The notes under the pieces are model-generated. The model saw only the letters and a list, made by a program, of their open reading frames with translations. It had not been told where the DNA came from and did no database searches. Position numbers and translations under genes: made by a program. Source: Anadara kagoshimensis (taxonomy: Eukaryota > Mollusca > Bivalvia > Arcoida > Arcidae). Taken from it: a DNA stretch of 64,000 bases. Of this stretch, positions 41,904 through 50,106 are shown in pieces. Numbering within the stretch: the first letter of the stretch is position 1; each line of letters begins with the position of its first letter. Location: positions 28,783,536-28,847,535 of the forward strand of contig CM037869.1 in NCBI GenBank assembly GCA_021292105.1, given 5' to 3'.

Positions 41904-42669
41904 CTTACGTTGTGTTTAAATGTTTCAAGGCTGCATTTTGAACAATAAATAAATAAAATAAATAAATAAATAAATAAATAAAGTCACGGCCTAGGATTGA
42001 ACTCACTACTTTGAATGCCAATGACTCAAGGTATGTCTATCCCATCCCTTTTTTCTCCAGTCTTACTAAACTTAAAAGGAGATTATATTACAACTTATTT
42101 AAATATAACTTAAAACGGTTACTTAGTATACATATTAACACCACGCCCTAGTTTCACAATTATTTTATAACTAAGATTTTCCTTATCTTAAAACGAATAA
42201 ATTCAAAAACTAGTTAGTCTAGTTTATTTTCAAGATATTTATGAATTAAAATTTCCATTTTGAAGATCCCTCTAAGCTTATTACATCTATATTCTAATTT
42301 TGTTAATTTTAAAAAATATATATATATTAGCATAAAATATTATCAAAATTTGCCTGATAATTTACGACAAATGATTGTGAAACTGGGGGTCATATTGTAA
42401 AAATTAAAGCTTACCTTACAATCAAACAGCCCATCATTATTCACACAGTAAGTTGCTTTATCCTGATTACTTTCTAATACTGTTGGTATATAGTTATAAA
42501 GTTTTAATACTGCTATCAAAATTATCACAGAAAGTACTATATGAATCATGTGCATTCCATATTTTGCAAGTTTTCTAAATGAATGTTTTAAACAAGTTCT
42601 ATTTCTGTCCACATTCTTCTGTTGCTCAAGACCTAACATAGGATCTGTCCCGTTACTGTGGTCACTCAT
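38471..42669 (-). CDS. TNF-superfamily-like type II membrane protein, four exons
   Basis: Joined exons 42669-42415, 40522-40474, 40049-39990 and 38832-38471 give 726 nt, 241 aa plus stop. All junctions have GT/AG sites and compatible phases (0, 1, 1). Residues 1-40 are a basic cytoplasmic tail and about 41-61 a single transmembrane helix with no signal peptide, so the C-terminus should be outside the cell. The C-terminal part from about residue 105 reads LAYLCLDGE, GFYWTETSPNC, GITIRGQNIIFDHPGTYEI and GINKGDVITIHLSNMNYLY, which follows the strand order of a TNF homology domain (A-x-L, W, a GxYxI strand C, GDxIxxxxS strand G). TNF ligands bind trimeric receptors in immune or death signalling. 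Family assignment is by pattern only and is divergent at the last strand (no clear FGAF). A C1q-like fold is the main alternative. Confidence 0.65.
38930..39065 (-). mobile_element. Retroelement family C 3' end in an intron of the TNF-like gene
   Basis: 'accaagttcaatttacaatccaaaaagacatggaaagttacaccaaagcttccaccagggaagtatgaccgggtgctccggaaagattagcaatttctggttagctagc' is the reverse of the family end. Confidence 0.6.
39365..39470 (-). mobile_element. Family A SINE head fragment
   Basis: 'tcttggtcagacccgttaggttttcaaaatttgacc' and 'cacacggagcgagcactctactagctgagctaccgtcgtgg' are the reverse of the tRNA-like head. In an intron of the TNF-like gene. Confidence 0.7.
39990..40049 (-). CDS. TNF-like gene, exon 3 (start of the TNF-like domain)
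   Basis: 60 nt between acceptor tattttcag and donor gtaaag. Reads GNETLAYLCLDGEQTKKRMN, phase 1 at both ends. Confidence 0.55.
40474..40522 (-). CDS. TNF-like gene, exon 2 (stalk)
   Basis: 49 nt between acceptor ttttag and donor gtatgt. Reads FASDKQPPMAQRQMAR plus one base. Polar, fits an extracellular stalk. Confidence 0.55.
40600..40870 (+). repeat. Three tandem partial copies of the family C tail
   Basis: 'ttttactttgctttttg.(g)ttg' with 'atggac(gg/ta)..tatgtttctaaaatt' recurs at about 40620, 40728 and 40853. A C-run follows (40823-40837). Intronic to the TNF-like gene (intron 1). Confidence 0.5.
41081..41111 (+). repeat. (AG)n microsatellite
   Basis: Uninterrupted AG run of about 31 bp. 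Confidence 0.95.
41441..41495 (+). repeat. (AG)n microsatellite
   Basis: AG run of about 55 bp with one T interruption near 41460. Confidence 0.95.
41579..41815 (+). mobile_element. Leu/Ser-tRNA-type SINE
   Basis: Head 'ggcggctcggtggtcgagtggtttaaagtgctc' resembles a class II tRNA A box. 'gcctaagctcgaattctac' is a B-box-like stretch, and the tail is 'ttttgactggggcgtaaatcaccattattcatctcaact'. Intronic to the TNF-like gene. Confidence 0.6.
41869..41983 (+). repeat. (AAT)n and (AAAT)n microsatellites
   Basis: AAT run at 41869-41903 and AAAT run at about 41944-41983, separated by a short copy of flanking sequence ('cttacgttgtgt..aa', also at 41815). Confidence 0.9.
42146..42390. mobile_element. 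MITE (CAGTTTCACAATCATT family), complete
   Basis: The left arm 'ctagtttcacaattattttataactaagattttccttatctta' and the right arm, read in complement 'cccccagtttcacaatcatttgtcg', bound about 245 bp. It lies inside intron 1 of the TNF-like gene, its right end about 24 bp from the exon 1 donor. The 3' end of the frame reading past exon 1 (VSFNFYN...) is MITE sequence. Confidence 0.7.
42415..42669 (-). CDS. TNF-like gene, exon 1 (cytoplasmic tail and transmembrane helix)
   Basis: ATG at 42669 is the only ATG in the open frame before an upstream stop. 85 codons end at AAG|gtaagc, phase 0. The helix is MIHIVLSVIILIAVLKL. The exon ends with a cysteine pair region (YCVNNDGLFDCK). The intron starts about 24 bp from a MITE. 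Confidence 0.7.
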
Positions 42670-42729
42670 AATGTTAATTATCACTATGTCTAATATACTA
42701 GTACAATAAGCTTACGTTACTTTCTCGCC

Positions 42730-42830
42730 GAGTGTCCCGACTGAGGATGGAACCCGGTCCTCCCGGGTGAAAAGTGAGCGTTCTACCAAAAGACTAAAAG
42801 ATCCGGACCAGAGAGTCAGGTAGTAAATCC
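42730..42830 (-). mobile_element. tRNA-like SINE head (separate family)
   Basis: Minus strand: 'ctctggtccggatcttttagtcttttggtagaacgctcacttttcacccgggaggaccgggttccatcctcagtcggg'. It has a promoter-like A box and B box (GGGTTCCATCC). It lies about 60 bp upstream of the TNF-like start codon. Confidence 0.5.
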
Positions 42831-43293
42831 CTCTGTTTTACCTACTATATACAACACTACACCACGACTAGTAGCTCAGTCCCGCTACAGTATCATTAAC
42901 ACAATGTGTAATCATGTATAATTATAGAATGGAAACGCCCTAATTCATATTTGTTGTTCCTATACATACAATGGAAAAACCCGGTGTCGTTTACATAGCG
43001 GTTAAAAATAGATCCGGGTGGATAAACGGAATGTAAAGGCACTACTACTTTCACTTTATACTCTTGTCATATACAGGTTTTTTTATTTAATCATAAAACC
43101 AGAATGACAAATTCGACGGATTTATCTGTTTTTGACGAATTTGTTCCATAAAAATGGATAAATTGAAAAGCTCAAATTAGACGGATTTTTCCCATTTTGA
43201 CGGATTTTTTTAAAATTCAGACAACCAGACGGACGGAGACATACAGAGTGATTCCTATACACCCCCTTCGTTTGTCGGGGGTGCATAATTGCG

Positions 43294-43315
43294 CGGGGTG
43301 GGGTGGGGTGGGGTG
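43294..43315 (+). repeat. (GGGGT)n microsatellite
   Basis: Four GGGGT units, G-quadruplex-capable by composition. Confidence 0.9.
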
Positions 43316-43564
43316 TATAAACACACAATCGGGGAAATAAAACAAATCATTACTGTGCTGCAAATTTTAAGACTCGGGTTTTGGTACGAATCAAATGTAC
43401 CCGTTTCATGGTCATTTGACGATTTATTTTTGATCATCTAAATCGCTAAATATACTGGCTTATTTATTTAATATTTTTTTGTTTTTTTTTAAATAAATTT
43501 TCAAAGTCTATAATCATTTATTAAAATCATCAAAACCTTCGTAGACAGCTCAGTCATATAGCTT

Positions 43565-43785
43565 AAATCGGTTTATTGGTCTGTACTAAACACTAGAAGC
43601 AAAGTAAACACTTTGGAACTGACAAGTTAGGTTAGACACGCGAACTTCCACCAAGGAAGTGAAGCCGGGTGCCCCGGAAGGGCAAGCACCTCCTGTTTAG
43701 CTAGCTACAGCCGCCACGTGTGTAATCAAAATTGTGTCAAAGGAACATGGAACTGCACTAAACACTATATAAATTATTTAATTTA
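43565..43785 (-). mobile_element. Retroelement family C 3' end
   Basis: Reverse of the family end, one of the longest: 'aacactagaagcaaagtaaacactttggaactgacaagttaggttagacacgcgaacttccaccaaggaagtgaagccgggtgccccggaagggcaagcacctcctgtttagctagctac'. Confidence 0.7.
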
Positions 43786-43787
43786 AT

Positions 43788-43870
43788 ATGGCGGCTCAGT
43801 GGTGGAGAGAGAGGTCGTGGGTTCGAACCATCATCTAGTCATACATAAGACTTGGGATTATGTCATTTCG
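43788..43870 (+). mobile_element. Family A SINE head fragment
   Basis: 'ggcggctcagtggtggagagagaggtcgtgggttcgaacc' followed by 'acataagacttgg'. Truncated. Confidence 0.6.
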
Positions 43871-43961
43871 CCCGACATCTAAGAAATATTACAAGTACAT
43901 ACGTACTTAGAGGAATATTGTTTTTTACCACACCCCACCTCTACAGGATTGATGCTTCTTG

Positions 43962-44630
43962 CCCCTGTTTCACAATCATGCCGCCACTATAATTTTCCTT
44001 AACTTAAATCTTACAATTATTTTGTAATCTTTTTTGAAAATACTAATAAATATTTTGAAATTTAGAAAATAACAATTTGTCAAAGAAAGATGAACACCTT
44101 ATAGACATCTTCCAAACAAAATGTCTTAGAAAGATATTTAGAATAAAACGGCAACAGAAAGTCACAAATGAAACAGCTAGGCTGAACACCATAAGCCGTG
44201 AGATCAAAAGAAAATGGAACTGACTAGGGCACACACTTAGGAAACAGGGAACAAATGACTGCAAGACAGCACTAGAGTGGCAACTTGAGGGGAAAAGAAA
44301 AAAGGGAAGACCTAAGTCAAACATGGAGGAGAATGACTGGAAAGGAAAGAAACGCCGCCGGATGGTCCAGCGGGAACACAGCAAAAACAGCAGCGAAGGG
44401 CAGGCAAAAATAGAAAGATAGCGTTACAGCCTTATGTGTCTTCTGGCGAGGAGAGCATTAAGGTTAAGGTAAAGAATAAATATTTTTGACAAAACTATAA
44501 TTATACAAATGTTTTAAGCTTGAAATGATTTTCAAAATGACATAAAATATCTTACGAAATTAACCAAATTATTAGATTTAAAATTTTTGACAGATTTAAG
44601 TTAAGAAAACTTTTAGTTAAGGAATGACAT
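43962..44630. mobile_element. MITE (CAGTTTCACAATCATT family) with a nested LINE fragment
   Basis: The left arm 'cccctgtttcacaatcatgccgccactataattttccttaacttaaatct' and right arm 'tttttgacagatttaagttaagaaaacttttagttaaggaatgaca' flank about 430 bp of foreign sequence, an RTE/CR1-like LINE 3' coding end (44055-44475). Confidence 0.65.
44055..44475 (+). pseudogene. LINE 3' coding end nested in a MITE
   Basis: Plus-strand frames read IDIFQTKCLRKIFRIK, then LGHTLRKQGTNDCKTALEWQ followed by LEGKRKKGRPKS. This is the characteristic (I/L)GHxLR...TALxWxxxGKRKRGRPKxTW block at the C-terminus of many animal LINE polyproteins. Frameshifts and stops follow (near 44330). The tail ends at 'cttctggcgaggagagcattaaggttaagg'. 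No RT domain is included. Confidence 0.75.
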
Positions 44631-44642
44631 AGGCGTAGGAGC

Positions 44643-44667
44643 AGGGGGGGGGGGGGGGGGGGGGGGG
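44643..44667 (+). repeat. Poly-G run
   Basis: About 24 uninterrupted G residues, followed by 'caggcccccgcaata'. Confidence 0.95.
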
Positions 44668-44770
44668 CAGGCCCCCGCAATATATTGTGTGAAATTTTGT
44701 ATCATGCTAAAAAAAGAAAGAAAGAAAAAAAAACAAAGAGCTTTAACAGGAAATGTCCATCTGGTAACTG

Positions 44771-44898
44771 GCCCGAGATTCCTCTGGCCCGAAAGATAAA
44801 CTGATATTCCTCTGGCCCGAAAGATAAACTGATATTCCTCTGGCCCGAAAGATAAACTGATAAAAAAAAATATCTTTCGGGCCAGAGGAATCTCGGGC
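44771..44898. repeat. Fold-back with threefold tandem arm
   Basis: 'gcccgagattcctctggcccgaaagata' at 44771 is followed by two more partial units (about 36-bp period: 'ctgatattcctctggcccgaaagataaa'). A perfect inverted copy follows at 44871-44898 after an A-run. 'tctggtaac' flanks both sides (44760 and 44900). Confidence 0.8.
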
Positions 44899-44963
44899 TA
44901 TCTGGTAACCAATCAATTATCAATTTCCTACTTGTAAAAGGGCGTCAAAATTTTCCGGGGTAC

Positions 44964-45200
44964 CCCATATCCAGAGGCGGATTCAGCGGGGTGCGTAGGG
45001 GGAATACGCACCCCCCTTTATGTCGCTAATAAGTACATATTGTTTAGCTCAGATTGCACCAGAATGCAGGATTTTTGCGCCACTTTTTCAAAAATTTTCC
45101 GGGGGAGCATGCCCCCGAACCCCCCTAGAAGGTTCGAGCCTTCAAATCTCACATTATACGCCCCCTTTCTAAAATTCTGGATCAGCCTCTGATATCCATC
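44964..45200. mobile_element. MITE-like element (CAGAGGCGGATTCAG ends)
   Basis: The left end CCAGAGGCGGATTCAG pairs with the right end CTGGATCAGCCTCTG. The interior has 'ggggtgcgtagggggaatacgcaccccc' (hairpin) and 'gggggagcatgcccccgaacccccctaga' (hairpin). hAT-type by its CAGAGG ends. I could not confirm an 8-bp duplication. Confidence 0.55.
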
Positions 45201-45599
45201 TCCAATGAGAGGGTGATTATGGAACTTGTGTCATACGGTTATTTTATATAATCTTGCCGTGATATCACAGTATTTTAAACCTATCAAAACGATGCACAAT
45301 ACATTGAAAATGCGTCTAGACAGGACTTAGTTTTGAAAATTTTCCGGGTGGGAGCCCCCCATCTATGCGAGGGGTTTAGCACCCCTCTCATACTCTCCCC
45401 GCCTCGTGCCATAGGCACGAGTTCGTACCTGCGGCACAACATAAGACATAGCTTCGGTTTGGCCCCCCAATATTAAAAACCCTCCTATGCCTATGAATGA
45501 GTGTAAATTTATCTAGAGCCAGCTTTTTTCTGCCAATTTTTATGCTACTTTTTCAAACATTTTTCTTATATCGGATTCCCTGCAGAATAATATTCGAGA

Positions 45600-45780
45600 T
45601 ATAATGATCGTGGGTTTGAATGATGTTGTGACATGAAGCAAGTTACTTTATTCACATTGCTTCTGACCAGAGATGTCTCTGTTCTGACTAACCCAGTGAG
45701 CTAGCACGTAAGTCACCCTAAGTAATATGTATACGATAATACGGTGTCGGTCATCATCACATCAGGGAGCCTAGTTTAAT
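45600..45780 (+). repeat. Diverged family B SINE fragment
   Basis: 'gatcgtgggtttgaatgatg', 'accagagatgtctctgttctgactaacccagtgagctagcacgtaagtcaccctaagta' resembles the body of family B ('ctcggtgagctagcacgttaaagtcgccctaggtg'). Confidence 0.4.
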
Positions 45781-45834
45781 CTAGCTGACACTAGTATCAC
45801 AGTGCAAGCACCACAATGCGAAGGAGCTGATCCG

Positions 45835-46140
45835 AGTAATGGTGTTTAACTTCCCATTCAAGAATATTTAACTTATATCGAGACGTTGCCAGCTATAGGC
45901 GAAGATGCAGAAAGTTTGCATGTGCGTTGCGTTGATGGCACTATACATCAGGGTTTTTTATCGTGCCAAGCCTACCATGACACAGGCCTCTTTTATTTTA
46001 AGTTCCCAAAGAACTGCGATTTTTATTTGGTAATGCCGAGTGCTTGGCGAAAGAATAGTCACTACCCACTTTAAGTGTTGGGTCGGACCCGGTCGGGGTT
46101 CGAACCCACAATCTCCGACTTACGGAGCGAGCACTCTATG
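45835..46140 (-). mobile_element. tRNA-derived SINE, family A
   Basis: Minus-strand copy of nearly full length: tail complement 'ggtgtttaacttcc', 'tatatcgagacgttgccagctataggcgaaga', 'gcgttgcgttgatggcactatacatcaggg', 'taatgccgagtgcttggcgaaag', 'ggtcggggttcgaaccc' and head complement 'cttacggagcgagcactcta'. Confidence 0.8.
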
Positions 46141-46446
46141 AAGAGACGGGAGGACCAATATATAACGCAAAAGGTTGTTGGTTCATTGTTTGGTAAATTA
46201 AATACGGCATGTTCTTTTATTCCTTAAGCCAGTATTGAAGAACCATTGGTTGTATACTAAGTGGGGTGGTAGGAACACTCCAATAATTCTATAATCACAC
46301 CAGTTAACATTTGCTTTACTACCGTCAAAAGCCCGGAATTCAATAGACCCTATATATGTGTTTGTCTTTTTGGTCTTGTTTGGCTGCTGTCATTGACTTG
46401 TATTGTGTGGTGTTCTTGTTGGTACTGGCTGTTGCTAAATGCATGT

Positions 46447-46630
46447 ACAGTCCAACCTGCCTTAAAGTCCACCTCTATATAAGGACCACCTGTTGATAAA
46501 GGTTAGTAGAATTGTATCCTAATTATTCTTTATTCATATTATTTGAATCTGTATAAAAAGGTCACCTGGTCCATAAAGTTCACTTTCACTGGTTCCCTTG
46601 AGTGGCCTTTATAGACAGGTTTGACTGTAT
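46447..46630. mobile_element. MITE (ACAGTCAAACCTGTCTATAAAGG family), copy 1
   Basis: The left end 'acagtccaacctgccttaaagtccacctctatataaggaccacctg' and right end 'ggcctttatagacaggtttgactgta' are inverted repeats. About 184 bp, no coding sequence. Confidence 0.75.
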
Positions 46631-46828
46631 TTGTTTTGTCATCTCTTGTCTTGGTTGGCTGGTTTGTCATCGACTTGTATTTTGTGGTGTTCTTATTTGT
46701 ACTGGTTGTTGCTAAATACATCAACATGTTTTATACTTGCAGTTTCCATTCTTCTCATAAACATATATCTTACGTTTTACAATAATCTTAAGTTATTTAA
46801 ATACCATAAAAGTCATTTTAATATAAAA

Positions 46829-46993
46829 TACAGCAAAACCTATCTATAAAGGCCACAAAAGGGAACCAGTAAATGTGGCCTTTATAGGTAGGTGGTCCTT
46901 ATATAAAGGTTAAAAATATGAATAAAGACCAATTGGGATAAAAATTTCTAAGCCTTTGTTAACAGGTGGCCTGTAACACAGGTTTGACTGTAC
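46829..46993. mobile_element. MITE (same family), copy 2
   Basis: Ends 'tacagcaaaacctatctataaaggcc' and 'ggcctgtaacacaggtttgactgta'. About 165 bp, 199 bp downstream of copy 1 with an oppositely ordered interior. Confidence 0.75.
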
Positions 46994-46999
46994 ACAAAT

Positions 47000-47470
47000 C
47001 TTAAGCATTTTCTGAACATTTTCTTTTTTAACTTTAGAGGTTTTATTTCAACAAAATTGCATGCAAGTCATGTAAAATCAACGATCTTGGATGTTACAGA
47101 AAGTCCATTTATGTAACTATCTTTCATATCTTCACACCAAATTTGGTTCAAGCTGGCCCAATAGTTTCAGAGGAGCACATTTAGGGTTACACATAAGAAT
47201 TTGGCTATAGCTATGCTTTGTGTGCCTAAAATTATGGCCAAAGTAATCATTACTAAACAACTCATGTTTTCAATTAAAATCTTTATTTCATCGAATCATT
47301 TTATATTTAATTAAAATAAATAACAATTATATCAAATATCATAAATATTAAAAATAATTAATTAACTTTTCACTCCATAATTTTTCAATCATAGTAATAA
47401 TATTTCTCATATCTATTTTATCAAGATAATGATCCTACTTTACATATTAAAACCATGTACAGTTAACCAT
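47000..47470. other. AT-rich intergenic stretch
   Basis: 47140-47200 ('caccaaatttggttcaagctggcccaatagtttcagaggagcacatt') resembles the pre-terminal block of the Helitron-like elements. Otherwise nothing was recognised. Confidence 0.35.
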
Positions 47471-47473
47471 TGA

Positions 47474-47632
47474 ACTGTCTAGAAATGGCATTTATAGTAC
47501 TATAACTGGCATTGGTGTGTAAAGCAAACTGAATAACGTGAGTTAGCGCATTATAATTAGTTTGCTTTGCACGACAATAAAAATTATAGCACTTATTATA
47601 AATGCCATTTCTAGACAGTTCAATGGTTATAT
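47474..47632. repeat. 159-bp palindrome (hairpin element, type 1, second copy)
   Basis: The left arm 'ccattgaactgtctagaaatggcatttat' pairs with 'ataaatgccatttctagacagttcaatgg'. The centre 'aagcaaactgaataacgtga...gcgcattataattagtttgctt' matches that of the palindrome at 21936, while the inner stems differ. Confidence 0.85.
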
Positions 47633-48021
47633 TTACATTTCACAATTTTTGAAAATCTTATTTTTGTGTTTGAATCCTGAAATAAATGTAAAACACTGTC
47701 GTGTACGACATGCAATTCCAATTGCTGGAACAGTCAATCAATCAATGGCGTAAGCAAGAGATGAGTGATGTCACATTAGCAACCTATAACTTTATTTGGT
47801 CTCAAACAGAGTTTAATACAATTAAACATCATAAATGTAAATATATAGTTATATTCAAAATCATTCTATGAAAATACATATTGACAAGTGCTGATGTTAT
47901 ACTAAACATTTTTTTTTAAATTCTTATAAAAAGATTTGCATTATGTCAAAAAGTCCAATTATCTGTTATGTTATTTAATGAGTTTAGCAAGTGTGAAAAA
48001 ACCCATGCTGAAAAACTGGCG

Positions 48022-48264
48022 CCAGTTTCAAAATAATTTCTTAACTAAGATTGCCATGAACTTAAATCTGGCAAATTTGAAAGTTGAATAATTTTGTAAG
48101 ATATTCATGAATTTAAGGTGTAATATTGAAGATTGCTATAGGCTAATTACCAAATACATCTTTAAAACGTTTTATTTGTAGTACATGTACGATAATATAT
48201 TGCCAAAAATTGACAAATTTAAGTAAAGGAAAATCTTAGTTAAGGAATGATTGTGAAACTTTGA
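48022..48264. mobile_element. MITE (CAGTTTCACAATCATT family), complete
   Basis: Arms of about 60 bp: left 'cagtttcaaaataatttcttaactaagattgccatgaacttaaatctggcaaattt', right 'aaatttaagtaaaggaaaatcttagttaaggaatgattgtgaaact'. 243 bp with 'attcatgaatttaaggtgtaatattgaagat' inside. Confidence 0.8.
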
Positions 48265-48356
48265 TTTGATACCAAATTACTTGCAAATAAAATCTGAGTT
48301 GTGTCCCATTGTTTGAGATATGACAAATATTTATTTATACAATTATACTGATAAAC

Positions 48357-48439
48357 AGTGTTCAATCTAGAAGGAGGAGAGGGACTAAATTATTATTTTC
48401 GGGTCAATGGAGCAAGGTCCCTTCCAGATTGAACACTGG
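48357..48439. mobile_element. Short MITE (CAGTGTTCAATCTAGAAGG ends), hAT-like
   Basis: CAGTGTTCAATCTAGAAGG and CCTTCCAGATTGAACACTG are inverted ends around a core of about 45 bp. A longer relative is at 54584-54859. Flanking 8-bp duplications are not evident. Confidence 0.7.
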
Positions 48440-48449
48440 ATATACCAAG

Positions 48450-49290
48450 TAAACATACATTACTATACATGATTACCATTATACATTAATCATAAAATTC
48501 ATTATAACTATACAAAAATCACAGATAATTTGGACTATTGATTTAAATATTGTCCCAACCAGCTGGAATTGAAATAAACATCCATATACCATGCAGACCC
48601 AAGTACAAGACAAAATTCTCACAGTAGGCAGCAAACATGGAGCAATATTATATATGTATTGCAAAACATATTATGAAAATGTAACTTAATGGATATAGGT
48701 GACAACTTTCACCCAAATCCAAAGAGCAGCAGTCCACTTTAGTCACCTTGCAGGCTTTATTGAAACCACTGTCTATGTCATGTCACAACTAGCTGGAATG
48801 GGAGTACCGGTATACATCCATATACATGTACAATGGTTTATCCCAACAAGAGACCCACTGTACTTATGGCTAATCCAAAAACATAATTATTCAGTATCTA
48901 GAGACAGTTTCATAAGTAAAAAGATCCCTCTAAAGTGCAAATCAAACATGATACAACACCTAAATAATCTATAAGCTCTTTCTATTGTATGCTAAATGTA
49001 GAGGATTAACTGTACTATAAGAACCCCTCTGCAGTTCCCCTAATACAAGATGACATCAATATGATATCATATATAATGCAAGCTAGCTTTTAGGGCAAGT
49101 TTTTCTTAACAAGATTTCTAAAGTAAATAGTAAAATGATGAATGACTTTGTAATTATATAGTCAAGAATTCAACTTTTTGGCACTTTTGATACTTTAATG
49201 TACTTCCACATTTGTGTTGAGAAGAAGGTCGCCATTGTAAACATGTAAAAGTAGATTTTAGTCACTGTTTTATCTTAAGCCTAAAAAGAT
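48450..49290. other. Intergenic, two weakly similar direct segments
   Basis: 'ccaaccagctggaattgaaataaacatccatatacc' (48554) and 'cacaactagctggaatgggagtaccggtatacatccatata' (48783) are diverged direct copies. No gene recognised. Confidence 0.35.
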
Positions 49291-49296
49291 TGTCTG

Positions 49297-49622
49297 AATG
49301 GGGTTTTATGTCCCAGTCAAGAATATTTTAATTATATTGAGACATCACCAGTTATAGCTGAAGTGACAGAAATTTTGACTTTTGCAGTGTGTTGAGGGCA
49401 ATGTGCAGGGAGGTTTCTTTAATGTGCCACACCTGCTGTGACAGGGAGAATGGGTTTTTAAGGTCTCTAACAAAAGACCCTGTGACTTTAATTTCCAAAT
49501 GCTTTGTGGTTTGCAAAAAGCACAGTCACTATCGCTTTTCAAGTCTTGGTCAGACCCTGACCGAGGTTCAAACCCACAACCTCCAACATATGGAGATAGC
49601 ACCATATCAATTGAGCTACCAG
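49297..49622 (-). mobile_element. tRNA-derived SINE, family A
   Basis: Minus-strand copy, diverged: 'gggttttatgtcccagtcaagaatattttaattatattgagacatcaccagttatagctgaag', 'tttctttaatgtgccacacctgctgtgacaggg', 'ggtcagaccctgaccgaggttcaaaccc' and the head complement. About 300 bp beyond the PUDP stop codon, possibly within its 3' UTR. Confidence 0.75.
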
Positions 49623-49920
49623 ACTAATATTGATAAGTTCTACACTAATCATAATGGGCATAAAAAAACTAGCTATACAGTAAAACCTTGATTTCATCAC
49701 TACCGTTTGCCGAGACAAAATTTTGGCACTATAAAGATGTATCACAGTAATTTGAAGGGGGTTAATAGAAAAACAGAGCTTTACATCCATTCCTAGGAAT
49801 GAGTGTATAAAACAGAGCTGAAACAGTTTAAAAACTTCAAATCAGTGAGGCATAAGCAAGGTAAAGCGAGGGGCATTATAATAAGGTTTTATCATATAAT
49901 CCTATTTAAGTCAGTAATCA

Positions 49921-50106
49921 TTAACTATTATTATATGGTGGTAAACCATAATCCTCCGGTCTGAACTCTTCCAGGGAGGTAAGAACCTGTGTAGCTTTGT
50001 CTTTGTGTGTGTTTACATCTTGTTGTACAGAGGGAACCCAGACACACTGCATTCCTGCTGCATGTGCCGCCTCTACACCATTAGGTGCATCTTCAAATAC
50101 GAGAAC
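49921..50106 (-). CDS. PUDP: PUDP exon 5 (last)
   Basis: Acceptor atttttag, 186 nt to TAA. Begins VLVFEDAPNGVEAA (motif IV) and ends EDYGLPPYNNS. No AATAAA on the minus strand was spotted within the next 200 bp. Confidence 0.95.
   Translation of the reverse strand, partial: VLVFEDAPNGVEAAHAAGMQCVWVPSVQQDVNTHKDKATQVLTSLEEFRPEDYGLPPYNNS

Noticed and set aside
44043..44384. 113-aa minus-strand ORF
   Set aside because: Antisense of the LINE C-terminal coding fragment at 44055-44475.
48357..48439. 8-bp target duplications supporting a hAT origin
   Set aside because: The flanks (ctgataaa / gatatacc) do not match. The family is kept as hAT-like only by its CAGTG ends.
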